Under the pieces are notes generated by a model, which was not told the DNA's origin, made no database searches, and saw only the letters and a program-made list of their open reading frames with translations. Source: Flavobacterium sp. (lineage in GTDB: Bacteria; Bacteroidota; Bacteroidia; Flavobacteriales; Flavobacteriaceae). From it: a stretch of 12,192 bases of DNA. Positions 1 to 7,306 of this stretch are shown in pieces. The stretch's first letter is position 1. Each line of letters starts with the position of its first letter. A program made the position numbers and the translations under genes. The DNA lies in contig JASLHL010000098.1 in NCBI GenBank assembly GCA_030152225.1, positions 1 to 12,192 on the forward strand, read 5' to 3'.

Positions 1-1280
1 AATTTATCGATGATTTGGTCATAGTTGGTATATCCTTTACCATCTGCGCCTAAACCGTTGCGTTTGATCTCTAGCGATTGCGTAGCTTTGTGTAAGGCTT
101 CTTGGAATGAGCGTCCAATTCCCATTACTTCTCCTACTGATTTCATTTGTAATCCTAGGGTTCTATCTGCTCCTTCGAATTTATCAAAGTTCCAACGTGG
201 GATTTTCACAATTACATAGTCTAATGTCGGCTCAAATAAAGCAGATGTCGATTTTGTAATTTGGTTTTGCAATTCATCTAATGTATATCCTAAGGCTAAT
301 TTCGTAGCGATTTTAGCAATTGGGTATCCAGTTGCTTTAGAAGCAAGTGCAGATGAACGAGAAACACGTGGGTTAATTTCGATGGCTACGATATCTTCTT
401 TTTCGTCTGGAGATACGGCAAACTGTACGTTACATCCTCCTGCGAAGTTTCCGATACTGCGCATCATCTTGATTGATAGATCGCGCATTTTTTGGAAGGT
501 ACGATCCGATAAAGTCATCGCTGGTGCTACTGTGATACTGTCTCCCGTATGAATTCCCATAGGATCCATATTTTCGATAGTACAGATAATAACAACGTTG
601 TCATTTTTATCGCGCAATAGCTCTAATTCATACTCTTTCCATCCCAATAAAGCTTTGTCAATTAAAACTTCGTGGATTGGAGAAGCTTCAAGTCCGCGGG
701 TTAATAAATCGTCAAAATCTTCTGCATGGTGAACAAAAGCAGCTCCTGTCCCTCCAAGGGTAAACGAAGGACGAATAACCAAAGGAAAACCGAATTCTTG
801 TGCGATTTCTTTTCCTTGTAAGTAAGAGGTCGCTGTTTTTGCTGGTGCAGCAGGTACATCAATACGCTCTAATAATTGTTTGAATTGTTCGCGGTCTTCT
901 GTGATATTAATTGCGTTAATATCTACACCAATTAAACGAACACCAAAGTCTGCCCAAATTCCCTTTTCATCACATTCCAGACATAAGTTTAAGGCTGTTT
1001 GTCCTCCCATGGTAGGTAACACAGCATCAATTTCTGGATGAGCAACTAAAATTTCAATAATTGAGCGTGCAGTTAATGGCTTTAGATAAATATGATCCGC
1101 CATAGATGGGTCGGTCATAATTGTTGCGGGGTTCGAGTTAACTAAGATAACTTTAATTCCCTCTTCTCTTAATGATCTTGCTGATTGTGAACCTGAATAA
1201 TCAAATTCGCAAGCTTGTCCGATGATGATTGGTCCTGAACCAATGATTAGTACGGTCTTGATAGAAGTGTCTTTAGGCAT
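1..1280 (-). CDS. carB: Carbamoyl-phosphate synthase large subunit, N-terminal part (cut by window edge)
   Basis: CarB makes carbamoyl phosphate from bicarbonate, ATP and ammonia supplied by the CarA glutaminase; the product feeds pyrimidine and arginine synthesis in the cytoplasm. The reading frame is open for 426 codons from the ATG at 1278-1280 to the left edge, so only the N-terminal carboxyphosphate half is here (the full protein is usually about 950-1080 residues). Visible family signatures are the opening VLIIGSGPIIIGQACEFDYS, NSNPATIMTDP, the Gly-rich ATP-grasp stretch PSFTLGGTGAAF, ENMDPMGIHTGDSITVAP, and the CPSase signature EINPRVSRSSALASKATGYP. The start MPKDTSIKTV is the usual N-terminus of the family and is preceded by A-rich sequence without a Shine-Dalgarno, as is normal in Bacteroidota. 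An rpmH terminator lies between it and rpmH, so carB probably has its own promoter. I saw only a poor -7 match near 1315-1322. Confidence 0.97.
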   Translation of the reverse strand, partial: MPKDTSIKTVLIIGSGPIIIGQACEFDYSGSQSARSLREEGIKVILVNSNPATIMTDPSMADHIYLKPLTARSIIEILVAHPEIDAVLPTMGGQTALNLCLECDEKGIWADFGVRLIGVDINAINITEDREQFKQLLERIDVPAAPAKTATSYLQGKEIAQEFGFPLVIRPSFTLGGTGAAFVHHAEDFDDLLTRGLEASPIHEVLIDKALLGWKEYELELLRDKNDNVVIICTIENMDPMGIHTGDSITVAPAMTLSDRTFQKMRDLSIKMMRSIGNFAGGCNVQFAVSPDEKEDIVAIEINPRVSRSSALASKATGYPIAKIATKLALGYTLDELQNQITKSTSALFEPTLDYVIVKIPRWNFDKFEGADRTLGLQMKSVGEVMGIGRSFQEALHKATQSLEIKRNGLGADGKGYTNYDQIIDK

Positions 1281-1366
1281 TTTCTTGTGTTGTTTATTAT
1301 TTACTACTTCGCTTAAAAAGTAAGTATAGTGTGTGTGATTGTATTGTGATGCTTCCGACAAAGTAT

Positions 1367-1402
1367 AAAAAAAGGCGTTACTACCAAATGAGTAACACCT
1401 TT
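1367..1402 (-). terminator. Intrinsic terminator of rpmH
   Basis: On the minus strand a stem GGTGTTACT pairs with AGTAACGCC (one G-T wobble) around an 8-base loop. It is flanked by AAA/TTT that extends the stem and is followed by seven T residues. It lies 21 bases beyond the rpmH stop. The wobble becomes a C-A mismatch if read on the plus strand, which supports minus-strand use. It separates rpmH from carB transcriptionally, at least in part. Confidence 0.85.
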
Positions 1403-1423
1403 ATTTATATTTTGATCAAAACA

Positions 1424-1585
1424 TTAATGCTTATGTTTTGTTTCACAAGAAACAGTTAATTTATGTCTTCCTTTAGCTCTTCTAGCAGCTAATACTTTTC
1501 TACCGTTAGGAGTAGACATTCTTTCCATGAAACCATGTTTGTTTCTTCTTTTTCTATTTGAAGGTTGAAACGTTCTCTTGCTCAT
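1424..1585 (-). CDS. rpmH: 50S ribosomal protein L34
   Basis: The 53-residue, Lys/Arg-rich protein begins [20 protein letters not shown] and continues [22 protein letters not shown], the typical L34 sequence (family length about 44-53). L34 binds 23S rRNA in the large subunit. The C-terminal tail ([11 protein letters not shown]) is slightly longer than in Proteobacteria, as I would expect for Flavobacteriia. The gene is monocistronic in this window: it has a consensus promoter about 75 bases upstream and a strong terminator just downstream. The usual neighbours rnpA and dnaA are absent here; carB is the downstream neighbour instead. Confidence 0.97.
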   Translation of the reverse strand: MSKRTFQPSNRKRRNKHGFMERMSTPNGRKVLAARRAKGRHKLTVSCETKHKH

Positions 1586-1660
1586 TGCGTTTATCTTTAA
1601 ATCTTAGTATTTTACTTTTCAAAAAAATCAGCTTTGATATACTTGCGCCAAAACCGAGTG

Positions 1661-1691
1661 CAAATATATAAAGTCATTTGAATCTTACAAA
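1661..1691 (-). promoter_or_regulatory. Bacteroidota-type promoter of rpmH
   Basis: Read on the minus strand, TTTG (1688-1691) is followed after 19 bases by TATATTTG (1661-1668). This is an exact match to the flavobacterial -33 TTTG / -7 TAnnTTTG consensus with the expected spacing. The inferred start of transcription is near 1655, giving a leader of about 70 bases before the rpmH ATG. Confidence 0.8.
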
Positions 1692-1804
1692 GTCTTTTTG
1701 CAAAATATTTTCAGAAACTTGCGAATAGTGCCGATTTCAATTCCATTTCTAAGGAAAAAAGGGCGTGACTTTCAAGCAAAGATAAGGAAAATATTTTTAT
1801 TTCC

Positions 1805-1828
1805 ACGAGAAAAAGGGCTCAGTCTCGT
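1805..1828 (-). terminator. Weak hairpin downstream of response regulator 1 (possible terminator)
   Basis: ACGAGA and TCTCGT form a 6-base-pair stem with a 12-base loop, 38 bases past the stop of the regulator gene. No clean T tract follows on the minus strand; an A/T-rich imperfect inverted repeat (about 1785-1803) comes next instead. It is the only plausible transcript end I see in the 280-base gap between the regulator and rpmH. The rest of that gap holds the rpmH promoter and no gene. Confidence 0.25.
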
Positions 1829-1865
1829 AAGGCTTTGACCGATTCAAATCAAATGGCGCTTGGGT

Positions 1866-2498
1866 TTATGCTTTTTTGATCAAGCCGTATTCAATCGCCA
1901 AAGTAATCACAGAACTCAGATTGGTGGTTTGAAATTTCTCAATCAAATTCTTTCGATGACTGTCTACTGTATGGGTACTAATAAACAGACGATCGGCGAT
2001 TTGTTGTGTTGTAAATCCCTGAGCAGCTTCTACCAATACTTCTTTTTCGCGTCGGGTGAGTTTGGGAATAATATTTAAACCCGTTTTGCTTTTCTTTTCT
2101 AAAACCATTTGGGTTTGAGAACACAAGAATGTTGCTTGGTCGTGTACTGCATATATTCCCTGTACAATTTCATCGACAGATGCATTTTTTTGAATGTATC
2201 CCGAGGCTCCTTCTTGCAAGGAACTGTTTATTACAGCATACTCATTGTGAACACTCAACATGATGATTTGCATCTCAGGGTGTTTCTTTTTCAGGGGTTT
2301 GATCCAATCTAAGCTGTTGATGTCAGATAGGTTAATGTCCAGCAATAAAATGTGAATGGGATTTTTTTTTAACCCTTTTTGGAGTGCGTCAATAGAAGGA
2401 TAGCATCCCGTCACTTGAATGTGCTCTTGTTTGTTTAATATGTTTTTTAATCCTTCCAATAACAAAGGATGATCGTCAGTTAACGCTACTTTTATCAT
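1866..2498 (-). CDS. NarL/LuxR-family response regulator (pair 1)
   Basis: A 210-residue DNA-binding response regulator. The receiver domain (about 1-120) has the acidic pair D8/D9, phospho-acceptor D54 in LLLDI, the switch serine S82 and conserved lysine K104. The LuxR-type helix-turn-helix runs from about 147 to 205, with LTRREKEVL and a recognition region STHTVDSHRKNL. Phosphorylation by the upstream kinase is expected to promote DNA binding. The ATG lies 3 bases after the kinase stop codon, so the two are almost certainly co-transcribed and translationally coupled. Targets are unknown. A nine-base A run in the coding strand (2362-2370), at about codons 43-46 and before D54, could allow slippage that removes the active site and the DNA-binding domain. 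Confidence 0.95.
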   Translation of the reverse strand: MIKVALTDDHPLLLEGLKNILNKQEHIQVTGCYPSIDALQKGLKKNPIHILLLDINLSDINSLDWIKPLKKKHPEMQIIMLSVHNEYAVINSSLQEGASGYIQKNASVDEIVQGIYAVHDQATFLCSQTQMVLEKKSKTGLNIIPKLTRREKEVLVEAAQGFTTQQIADRLFISTHTVDSHRKNLIEKFQTTNLSSVITLAIEYGLIKKA

Positions 2499-2501
2499 GT
2501 G

Positions 2502-4757
2502 TTATATTTTTGGGAATTGAAAATCAATACTCGTTCCGAGGTTTAGTTCTGAATGAATGTGCAAGTCCCCTTTGAGGAACTGCACCCTGGACTGGATGTT
2601 GTGTAATCCTGCTGATTGGGTTTGTTGAACCTGTTCTAGTTCAAAGCCACAACCATCATCTTCGATGGTCACCATATAGGAATCGTTGTTTTCAACGAGT
2701 TGAATAATGATCTGTTGAGGATCGGCATGTTTTAAGGCATTGTTGACCAATTCTTGTATAATGCGATAGACCAATAATTGTTTGTCTTGTTCTAGGGTAT
2801 GGGTGTAGCCCAAAAATTGGACGGCAATATCCAATTGATCCGTAGACATGCGGTTGGCATATTCTTTTAAGGCTTCTTCTAAACCGTATTTGATTAATAG
2901 GTCAGGCATTAAGTTATGGGCTACCCGTCTGAGTTCATCTACAGCGTTGTCTAAATGTTCCATGGATTTACTCATCTCCGACTTGTTTTCGGCTGGTATT
3001 TTAGTATTGAGCGTACTCAATTGAATTTTCGTTCCAGAAAGCAACCCTCCTAATCCGTCGTGTAAATCTCGAGCTAAGCGCGATCGCTCCTGTTCTTGCC
3101 CGTCCAAAAGTGCCGTCAGTGTAGCGATTTTGGCGTGTTGCTTTTCTTTTTCTAGTGCTAAATTGTAAAGCTCATTTTGTTGCTTCATACTCTTTGTACG
3201 CTGTTTGTACACGTAAAGCAGAACAAAAACAAGTACGCCAAAAACAAGGGATAAGGCTAAGAAATACGTCTTGAGTTTTTCCTGATAGGATAGTGTTTTT
3301 TTAAAATGCTGGATATCCAGTAGCTTGTTGTCATTTTCAAGTTGAGACAATTGAAGCGCCTGTGCATGTGTTTCTGTTTCTAATTGGCTAATTTCTAGTT
3401 TTTTACGTTGGTTTTCTTCGGACAATTTTAAGTTTTCTAATTCCTGAAGTTGCTGTAATCCCAACGTTTTCATCAATTGAATTTGCTGTTCTTTTTTTTC
3501 AGAAGCCAATTGCAAGGTCAATAATTGTTGTTTTTGTTGCTCTTTTTCGTATTGTGCTTCTAAGCGCTTACTCACTTCTAGTTTATCTTGATCGTAGATC
3601 GATTGATAGGTCTGTAAGTAAAGCTTATTAAAGTACAAAGCGGCTTCGTTATTTCCTTCAGCTTCGTGTAAATACGCCAAACTCTCATAGATGGAGAGCA
3701 AAGTATTCTTATCGGGAAGATTGGTACTGTTGATGGCTGATAACGCAGATAATAGATGTGCAGTAGCCGTTTGGGTATCGTCTTGTTGTAGGGCAATTTC
3801 GGCTAAGATTCCATAAGACGAGGCTTGAAAATTAGCTTGATTGCTTTCTTTGGCTTGTTCCAACGCTAGTGTAGCATAGTACGTAGCCTGTTTGTTGTAT
3901 TGTTTGGGAAATGCACGCAAGTATAAACTTGCTAGATTATTGGCAACAAAAGCCAAATCCGAGCGAAAGGGAATCAATTCCTGATTTTTTTCATAGGTTT
4001 TAATCGCCTTTTTATAGAAGTTCTCTGCTAAATCTCGGGCATAAATATTGTTGTTGTTGTGCGAGAATTCGCTTTCGTATAAATAGCCCATCATCATATA
4101 GGCATCAAAAAGTGAATTGGGATTATTTTGTTGAATAGCAACATCTAGTGTGAGTTTGCTGTATTTTTCTTGTAGTTCGTAATCATCCCAACTGGCATAA
4201 ATACTAGTTAACTCTTTATAGGTTGCTGATAATCGACTTAATTTAGTTGGAGACGAAGGTGCTTTTTCAAACCACGATATGGCAGTTAAAAACGATTGAA
4301 CAGCTTTGGCCTCCTGATTGTCGCGTACATAAATCCATCCCTGACAATAATTGACATAGGCTTTGATTTCAAAGTGATCGATTTGTTGGGCGTAATTTAG
4401 CGCTTTGCCAATGGCATCATTCGCCTCTTTTGTTTGCTCATTGAGCTTGGCATTCATGGCTAAGATTGCATAGAGGTAGGCAGCATTGGCCTTGTCTGCT
4501 TGTTGCTCCGCGAGTTGAATATTCTCTTTTAAAAGCAGTTGAGCTTGTTCTTGTTTTTCGTGAAAATACAGGGCTTGTGCGTATTTTCCTACTAAATCAA
4601 AACGCCCACTACTGCCCGCCACTGTTTTGTCGTATTGTTCTTTGTATAACGTCAAAATTTCTTGTCCGTACACGCGAGTGGAAATACAACTGAGGATACA
4701 CCACCCAAAAAATAGAAGAAACGGAAATGAAAATTTAGAAAAATACGACATAGACAA
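2502..4757 (-). CDS. TPR-containing sensor histidine kinase, HisKA_3 type (pair 1)
   Basis: A 751-residue membrane kinase. The N-terminal hydrophobic segment (about 9-31, ending VYG before Q32) looks like a signal peptide. Residues about 35-390 are helical repeats of TPR character, for example AYVNYCQGWIYVRDNQEAKA. Residues 392-496 form a Gln/Glu/Leu-rich coiled coil of roughly 105 residues, followed by a transmembrane helix (about 498-517). The cytoplasmic part has a second short coiled coil and the HisKA_3 phospho-acceptor block RLARDLHDGLGG with H566. The HATPase_c domain has N672/N673 in ELVNNALKHA, a G1 box EDDGCGF with D700/D701, and GLHNIQSR. If the signal peptide is cleaved, the TPR and coiled coil are periplasmic. 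This is the common Bacteroidota TPR-kinase layout, paired with the LuxR-type regulator 3 bases downstream. A secreted protein gene ends 29 bases upstream and may supply or modulate the signal. An in-frame (TTG)4 run encodes four consecutive Asn residues near 4048-4059. Confidence 0.95.
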   Translation of the reverse strand: MSMSYFSKFSFPFLLFFGWCILSCISTRVYGQEILTLYKEQYDKTVAGSSGRFDLVGKYAQALYFHEKQEQAQLLLKENIQLAEQQADKANAAYLYAILAMNAKLNEQTKEANDAIGKALNYAQQIDHFEIKAYVNYCQGWIYVRDNQEAKAVQSFLTAISWFEKAPSSPTKLSRLSATYKELTSIYASWDDYELQEKYSKLTLDVAIQQNNPNSLFDAYMMMGYLYESEFSHNNNNIYARDLAENFYKKAIKTYEKNQELIPFRSDLAFVANNLASLYLRAFPKQYNKQATYYATLALEQAKESNQANFQASSYGILAEIALQQDDTQTATAHLLSALSAINSTNLPDKNTLLSIYESLAYLHEAEGNNEAALYFNKLYLQTYQSIYDQDKLEVSKRLEAQYEKEQQKQQLLTLQLASEKKEQQIQLMKTLGLQQLQELENLKLSEENQRKKLEISQLETETHAQALQLSQLENDNKLLDIQHFKKTLSYQEKLKTYFLALSLVFGVLVFVLLYVYKQRTKSMKQQNELYNLALEKEKQHAKIATLTALLDGQEQERSRLARDLHDGLGGLLSGTKIQLSTLNTKIPAENKSEMSKSMEHLDNAVDELRRVAHNLMPDLLIKYGLEEALKEYANRMSTDQLDIAVQFLGYTHTLEQDKQLLVYRIIQELVNNALKHADPQQIIIQLVENNDSYMVTIEDDGCGFELEQVQQTQSAGLHNIQSRVQFLKGDLHIHSELNLGTSIDFQFPKI

Positions 4758-4786
4758 TTGCTTAGCGATTCACTTTATTCGTGAAT

Positions 4787-5383
4787 TTATTTTTTAAAGG
4801 TAATTCGAATTAAATGATGTTCATCCGGATCGATGGTATTATTTAAGTTTTGATCCACCACAAAGTAAAGATACAATTCTCCAATGCGATAATTGGACCA
4901 CGTGATTTCATTGCCATCAATATTTACTCCATCGAGGTTCCATTGGTAAATATCCCATTCTTTTTGTGTGCCAACTTTATTGATACGATGATCGCTATTG
5001 GATGCGTAGTACAAATATTGGTGCCCTTCTTCGCTCAAATTAGGAAAGAATTGGTTTTGATCAAAAGATGCTGCAAATCCTGTACCGGGACTAAAAAAAG
5101 CGATATCATCAAAAGACATGGATTCATATTCATTGACAAATTGACTATTGTCTGTCAGTAAGGCTTTAGCAGCATAGAATAGATTTTTTTTATTCTGATA
5201 CGGTTTGTTTAAAAATTCAATGCTAAAGCGTTCGGGTTTTAAGGTGATATTTTGTGTTTTTTGATCAATGACCAAGGTTTTTCCTCCTTGTTTAACGAGG
5301 ATTGTTTTTGTTGTCACTTCTTGTGCATGTGTTACTACCCAAGTACAAAGGCTAAGACCAAGGGTCAAAAATAATTTGTTCAT
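4787..5383 (-). CDS. Secreted protein of unknown function with EF-hand-like loop
   Basis: A 198-residue protein that I do not recognise as a named family. It has a good signal peptide (MNKLFLTLGLSLCTWVVTHA, likely cleaved after A20) and no lipobox or later membrane segment, so a periplasmic or secreted location is likely. The mature part is rich in aromatic residues, Asn and Asp. Near the C-terminus, residues 177-188 read DQNLNNTIDPDE, which matches the Ca-binding EF-hand or dockerin-like spacing (acidic or Asn at 1, 3, 5, 9 and Glu at 12, Ile at 8). No helices flanking the loop are obvious; it sits between strand-like segments (LYLYFVV and LIRITF). The gene is 29 bases upstream of the TPR kinase in the same direction, so it is probably the first gene of a three-gene operon with kinase and regulator. 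Confidence 0.85.
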   Translation of the reverse strand: MNKLFLTLGLSLCTWVVTHAQEVTTKTILVKQGGKTLVIDQKTQNITLKPERFSIEFLNKPYQNKKNLFYAAKALLTDNSQFVNEYESMSFDDIAFFSPGTGFAASFDQNQFFPNLSEEGHQYLYYASNSDHRINKVGTQKEWDIYQWNLDGVNIDGNEITWSNYRIGELYLYFVVDQNLNNTIDPDEHHLIRITFKK

Positions 5384-5408
5384 AAATAGAAAGATTGTTA
5401 GTTGCTTA

Positions 5409-5416
5409 CAAAAGTA
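5409..5416 (-). promoter_or_regulatory. Candidate -7 element for the secreted protein / kinase 1 / regulator 1 operon
   Basis: The minus strand reads TACTTTTG, an exact fit to TAnnTTTG, 25 bases upstream of the secreted-protein ATG. No TTG lies at the expected -33 distance, so it would be a weak or activator-dependent promoter. No other good candidate exists before kinase 1, consistent with one operon. Confidence 0.4.
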
Positions 5417-5463
5417 ACAATTAAGCCGTTTTGTTGTACTCCCTAAAAATGATGAATTTGTGT

Positions 5464-5480
5464 TTTATTTAGTAAATAAA
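5464..5480. repeat. A/T-only inverted repeat between NTF2-like gene and the secreted-protein operon
   Basis: TTTATTTA and TAAATAAA are perfect inverted copies around a single central G at 5472, six bases past the stop codon of the NTF2-like gene. It could form an A/T hairpin helping to end transcription of that gene, or be an operator upstream of the secreted-protein promoter about 50 bases away. A/T-only dyads also arise by chance in such DNA. Confidence 0.4.
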
Positions 5481-5486
5481 GGCTTT

Positions 5487-5951
5487 CTATTTTTTGAATT
5501 TCCCATAGTTAACCGCTTCAAAACTGCCATCTTCTTTTTTGATGAATGTTTCTTTTCCATCTTGTACTTCTACATTTTGAGCGGCTACACAAAACCAACA
5601 ATCGTCAATTTTTTGCGTGATAAATAAAAACAAGGTGTTGCGAATCTGAGGCGCTTCATTTGTACTGAGAGCTGTTTGCTTACTCAATCGTATACGAGCG
5701 TGTACGGTGGCAATAGTATCGGTAAGGTATCTAACTTTGGTGCGTTTTAATTCTAAGTGTGATTGATTGAAAATCACGCGCAAGCCATAGTCATGAGCTT
5801 GATAAATGGCTGCTTTGTTTTGCCACCATAATCCAGTAACATTAACGAAATCTGCATCTTCAACAAAGAGTGCAGCTAATTGCTTTGCATCGTATTGATT
5901 CCATGCTGTTACAAATTGCTCGGCGATCTGTTCCGGTAAAGTTCTATTCAT
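5487..5951 (-). CDS. SnoaL/DUF4440-like NTF2-fold protein (SgcJ/EcaC type)
   Basis: A 154-residue cytoplasmic protein without a signal peptide. The N-terminal pattern EQIAEQFVTAWNQYDAKQLAALFVEDADFVNVTGLWWQNKAAI is characteristic of the NTF2-like superfamily, SgcJ/EcaC or DUF4440 branch: a helix followed by a cone-shaped beta barrel. The C-terminal half has the expected strands (IATVHARIRL, NTLFLFITQKIDDCWFCVAAQNVEV). Members bind small hydrophobic ligands or act as small enzymes, but the substrate cannot be read from the sequence. The gene follows the ABC permease after a 59-base gap in the same direction, and may be co-transcribed with it. That gap holds a CCTTAAGG palindrome and no clear promoter. 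Confidence 0.85.
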   Translation of the reverse strand: MNRTLPEQIAEQFVTAWNQYDAKQLAALFVEDADFVNVTGLWWQNKAAIYQAHDYGLRVIFNQSHLELKRTKVRYLTDTIATVHARIRLSKQTALSTNEAPQIRNTLFLFITQKIDDCWFCVAAQNVEVQDGKETFIKKEDGSFEAVNYGKFKK

Positions 5952-6010
5952 GCTAATTCTTTATGAAGGTAAAAATAAACAACGTAAAGGGATTTGCCTT
6001 AAGGATTAAC

Positions 6011-7252
6011 TTATTCGTAACGCAAGGCTTCTACAGGGTCCAATTTAGATGCTTTAATGGCAGGATATAAACCAGAAATAACAGCAACAACTAGCGTGGT
6101 AATAAAAGCAGCTGAAATAGCTGACCACGGAATAGCAAAGGAAAAATGAAGAAATGAAGTCATCAAATAGGCTGTTCCAACGCCAAGTAAGGTGCCTAAG
6201 AGTCCGCCAAGTTGTCCAATAATAAGGGTTTCCGTAAAAAACTGTTGCGCAATAGTCTTGCGCTTTGCACCAAGTGATTTGCGAATACCTATTTCTTTGG
6301 TTCGCTCCGTAACAGATACCAACATGATATTCATCAGAGCAATAGAAGATCCTAAGATCGTGATCATTCCAATTAACCAAGCGGCTATATTTAACATGCT
6401 TACCTGATTTTCTAAGGATCGGATCATATCATCACTGCGTTCAATTCCAAAATTAGATTCCTGAGAAACTGCTAGGTTTCTGCTGGTTCTAAAATCAAGT
6501 GTCGCTTGATCAATTGCTTCATTTAATAAGCCTTCTTGGAGGATCCCCACTTTGATGGTGTAATTAATATTAGCCGTATTAAAGATATTTCGGGCAATTT
6601 GAAGGGGAATAAAGATACGTTGATCTTCATTTTGACCAAACGTACTTCCTTGTTCTTTGAGTATTCCTACCACTTTAAATTTGTATCCGCGAATAGAAAT
6701 TACCTGATCAATAGGCGATTGTCCCTTAAACATGTTTTTAGAAAAATCAGAACCTACTACGCAAACAAAGTGGTTATTCTTACAGTCCGTATAGCTCAAC
6801 GTTCGCCCTCTTTCAATTTGTAGCCCACTGTTGGCTAAGTAATTCTCATCTGCCCCTACAATGCTGACTTCGGGATCTGTTTTGACGTAATCGTTTTTTA
6901 CTTCAATATTAGTGGCTGCATTAAAAGACAGCGAAACGGCAGAAAAAGGGTAGCGGTAACGCTCTTTAAAGTCTACCGCTTGCACATAGGTAATTGTTGG
7001 ATTTTCTACTTGATTGGATTGATTTTTCGCTATTCTTCCTGCTGTGTCATACTGACTAATGGTAAACGTGTTGGCACCCATCGAAGAGAAATCTTCAACA
7101 ATGGTATTTTTTAATGCACTTACTACGGAGAGAATACCCACTAAAGCCCATATGCCTATAGCAATAATAAACACCGTGATAAAGGTGCGAAGCAATTGAC
7201 TTTTGATACTAGTCGCAGCGATTTTTATATTTTCAAGCGTTATTTTCCACAT
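6011..7252 (-). CDS. ABC transporter permease, MacB/FtsX type
   Basis: A 413-residue inner-membrane permease of the type VII (MacB/LolCE/FtsX-like) ABC superfamily. The first transmembrane helix is at about 20-46. A large periplasmic MacB-like core domain follows (about 47-285), with SSMGANTFTIS and GRTLSYTD near its ends. The C-terminal FtsX domain has helices at about 288-315, 342-365 and 375-398. The cytoplasmic loop TERTKEIGIRKSLGAKR (about 315-331) is the conserved contact with the ATPase, and the C-terminus LDPVEALRYE is typical. Such proteins move lipids, peptides or drugs across or out of the envelope by mechanotransmission and need an ATPase partner. No ATPase or membrane-fusion gene is in this window, so the partner must be encoded elsewhere. 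The start MWKITLENIKIAATSIKSQLLRT is the normal family N-terminus. Tandem repeats lie just upstream. Confidence 0.95.
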   Translation of the reverse strand: MWKITLENIKIAATSIKSQLLRTFITVFIIAIGIWALVGILSVVSALKNTIVEDFSSMGANTFTISQYDTAGRIAKNQSNQVENPTITYVQAVDFKERYRYPFSAVSLSFNAATNIEVKNDYVKTDPEVSIVGADENYLANSGLQIERGRTLSYTDCKNNHFVCVVGSDFSKNMFKGQSPIDQVISIRGYKFKVVGILKEQGSTFGQNEDQRIFIPLQIARNIFNTANINYTIKVGILQEGLLNEAIDQATLDFRTSRNLAVSQESNFGIERSDDMIRSLENQVSMLNIAAWLIGMITILGSSIALMNIMLVSVTERTKEIGIRKSLGAKRKTIAQQFFTETLIIGQLGGLLGTLLGVGTAYLMTSFLHFSFAIPWSAISAAFITTLVVAVISGLYPAIKASKLDPVEALRYE

Positions 7253-7306
7253 GATTAATAAGTAGCTGAAAAGGGTGAAATGTTACGAGTAAAGATAGAA
7301 AAAGAA

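Noticed and set aside
25-219. 64-codon plus-strand frame near the left edge
   Set aside because: It is antisense to highly conserved carB sequence.
1315-1322. Promoter for carB (TACTTTTT on the minus strand)
   Set aside because: One mismatch in the -7 box and no TTG at the right distance; not good enough to list as a feature.
4048-4059. (TTG)4 run in kinase 1 as a phase-variable microsatellite
   Set aside because: Only four copies and in frame, so a change would just alter the number of Asn residues in a TPR linker.
4850-5161. 103-codon plus-strand frame
   Set aside because: It is antisense to the secreted-protein gene, which has a signal peptide and operon context; the plus-strand frame has neither.
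6054-6380. 108-codon minus-strand frame inside the ABC permease
   Set aside because: It is an alternative frame of the permease FtsX domain, with unusual Tyr/Cys/Trp/His-rich composition and no family signature.
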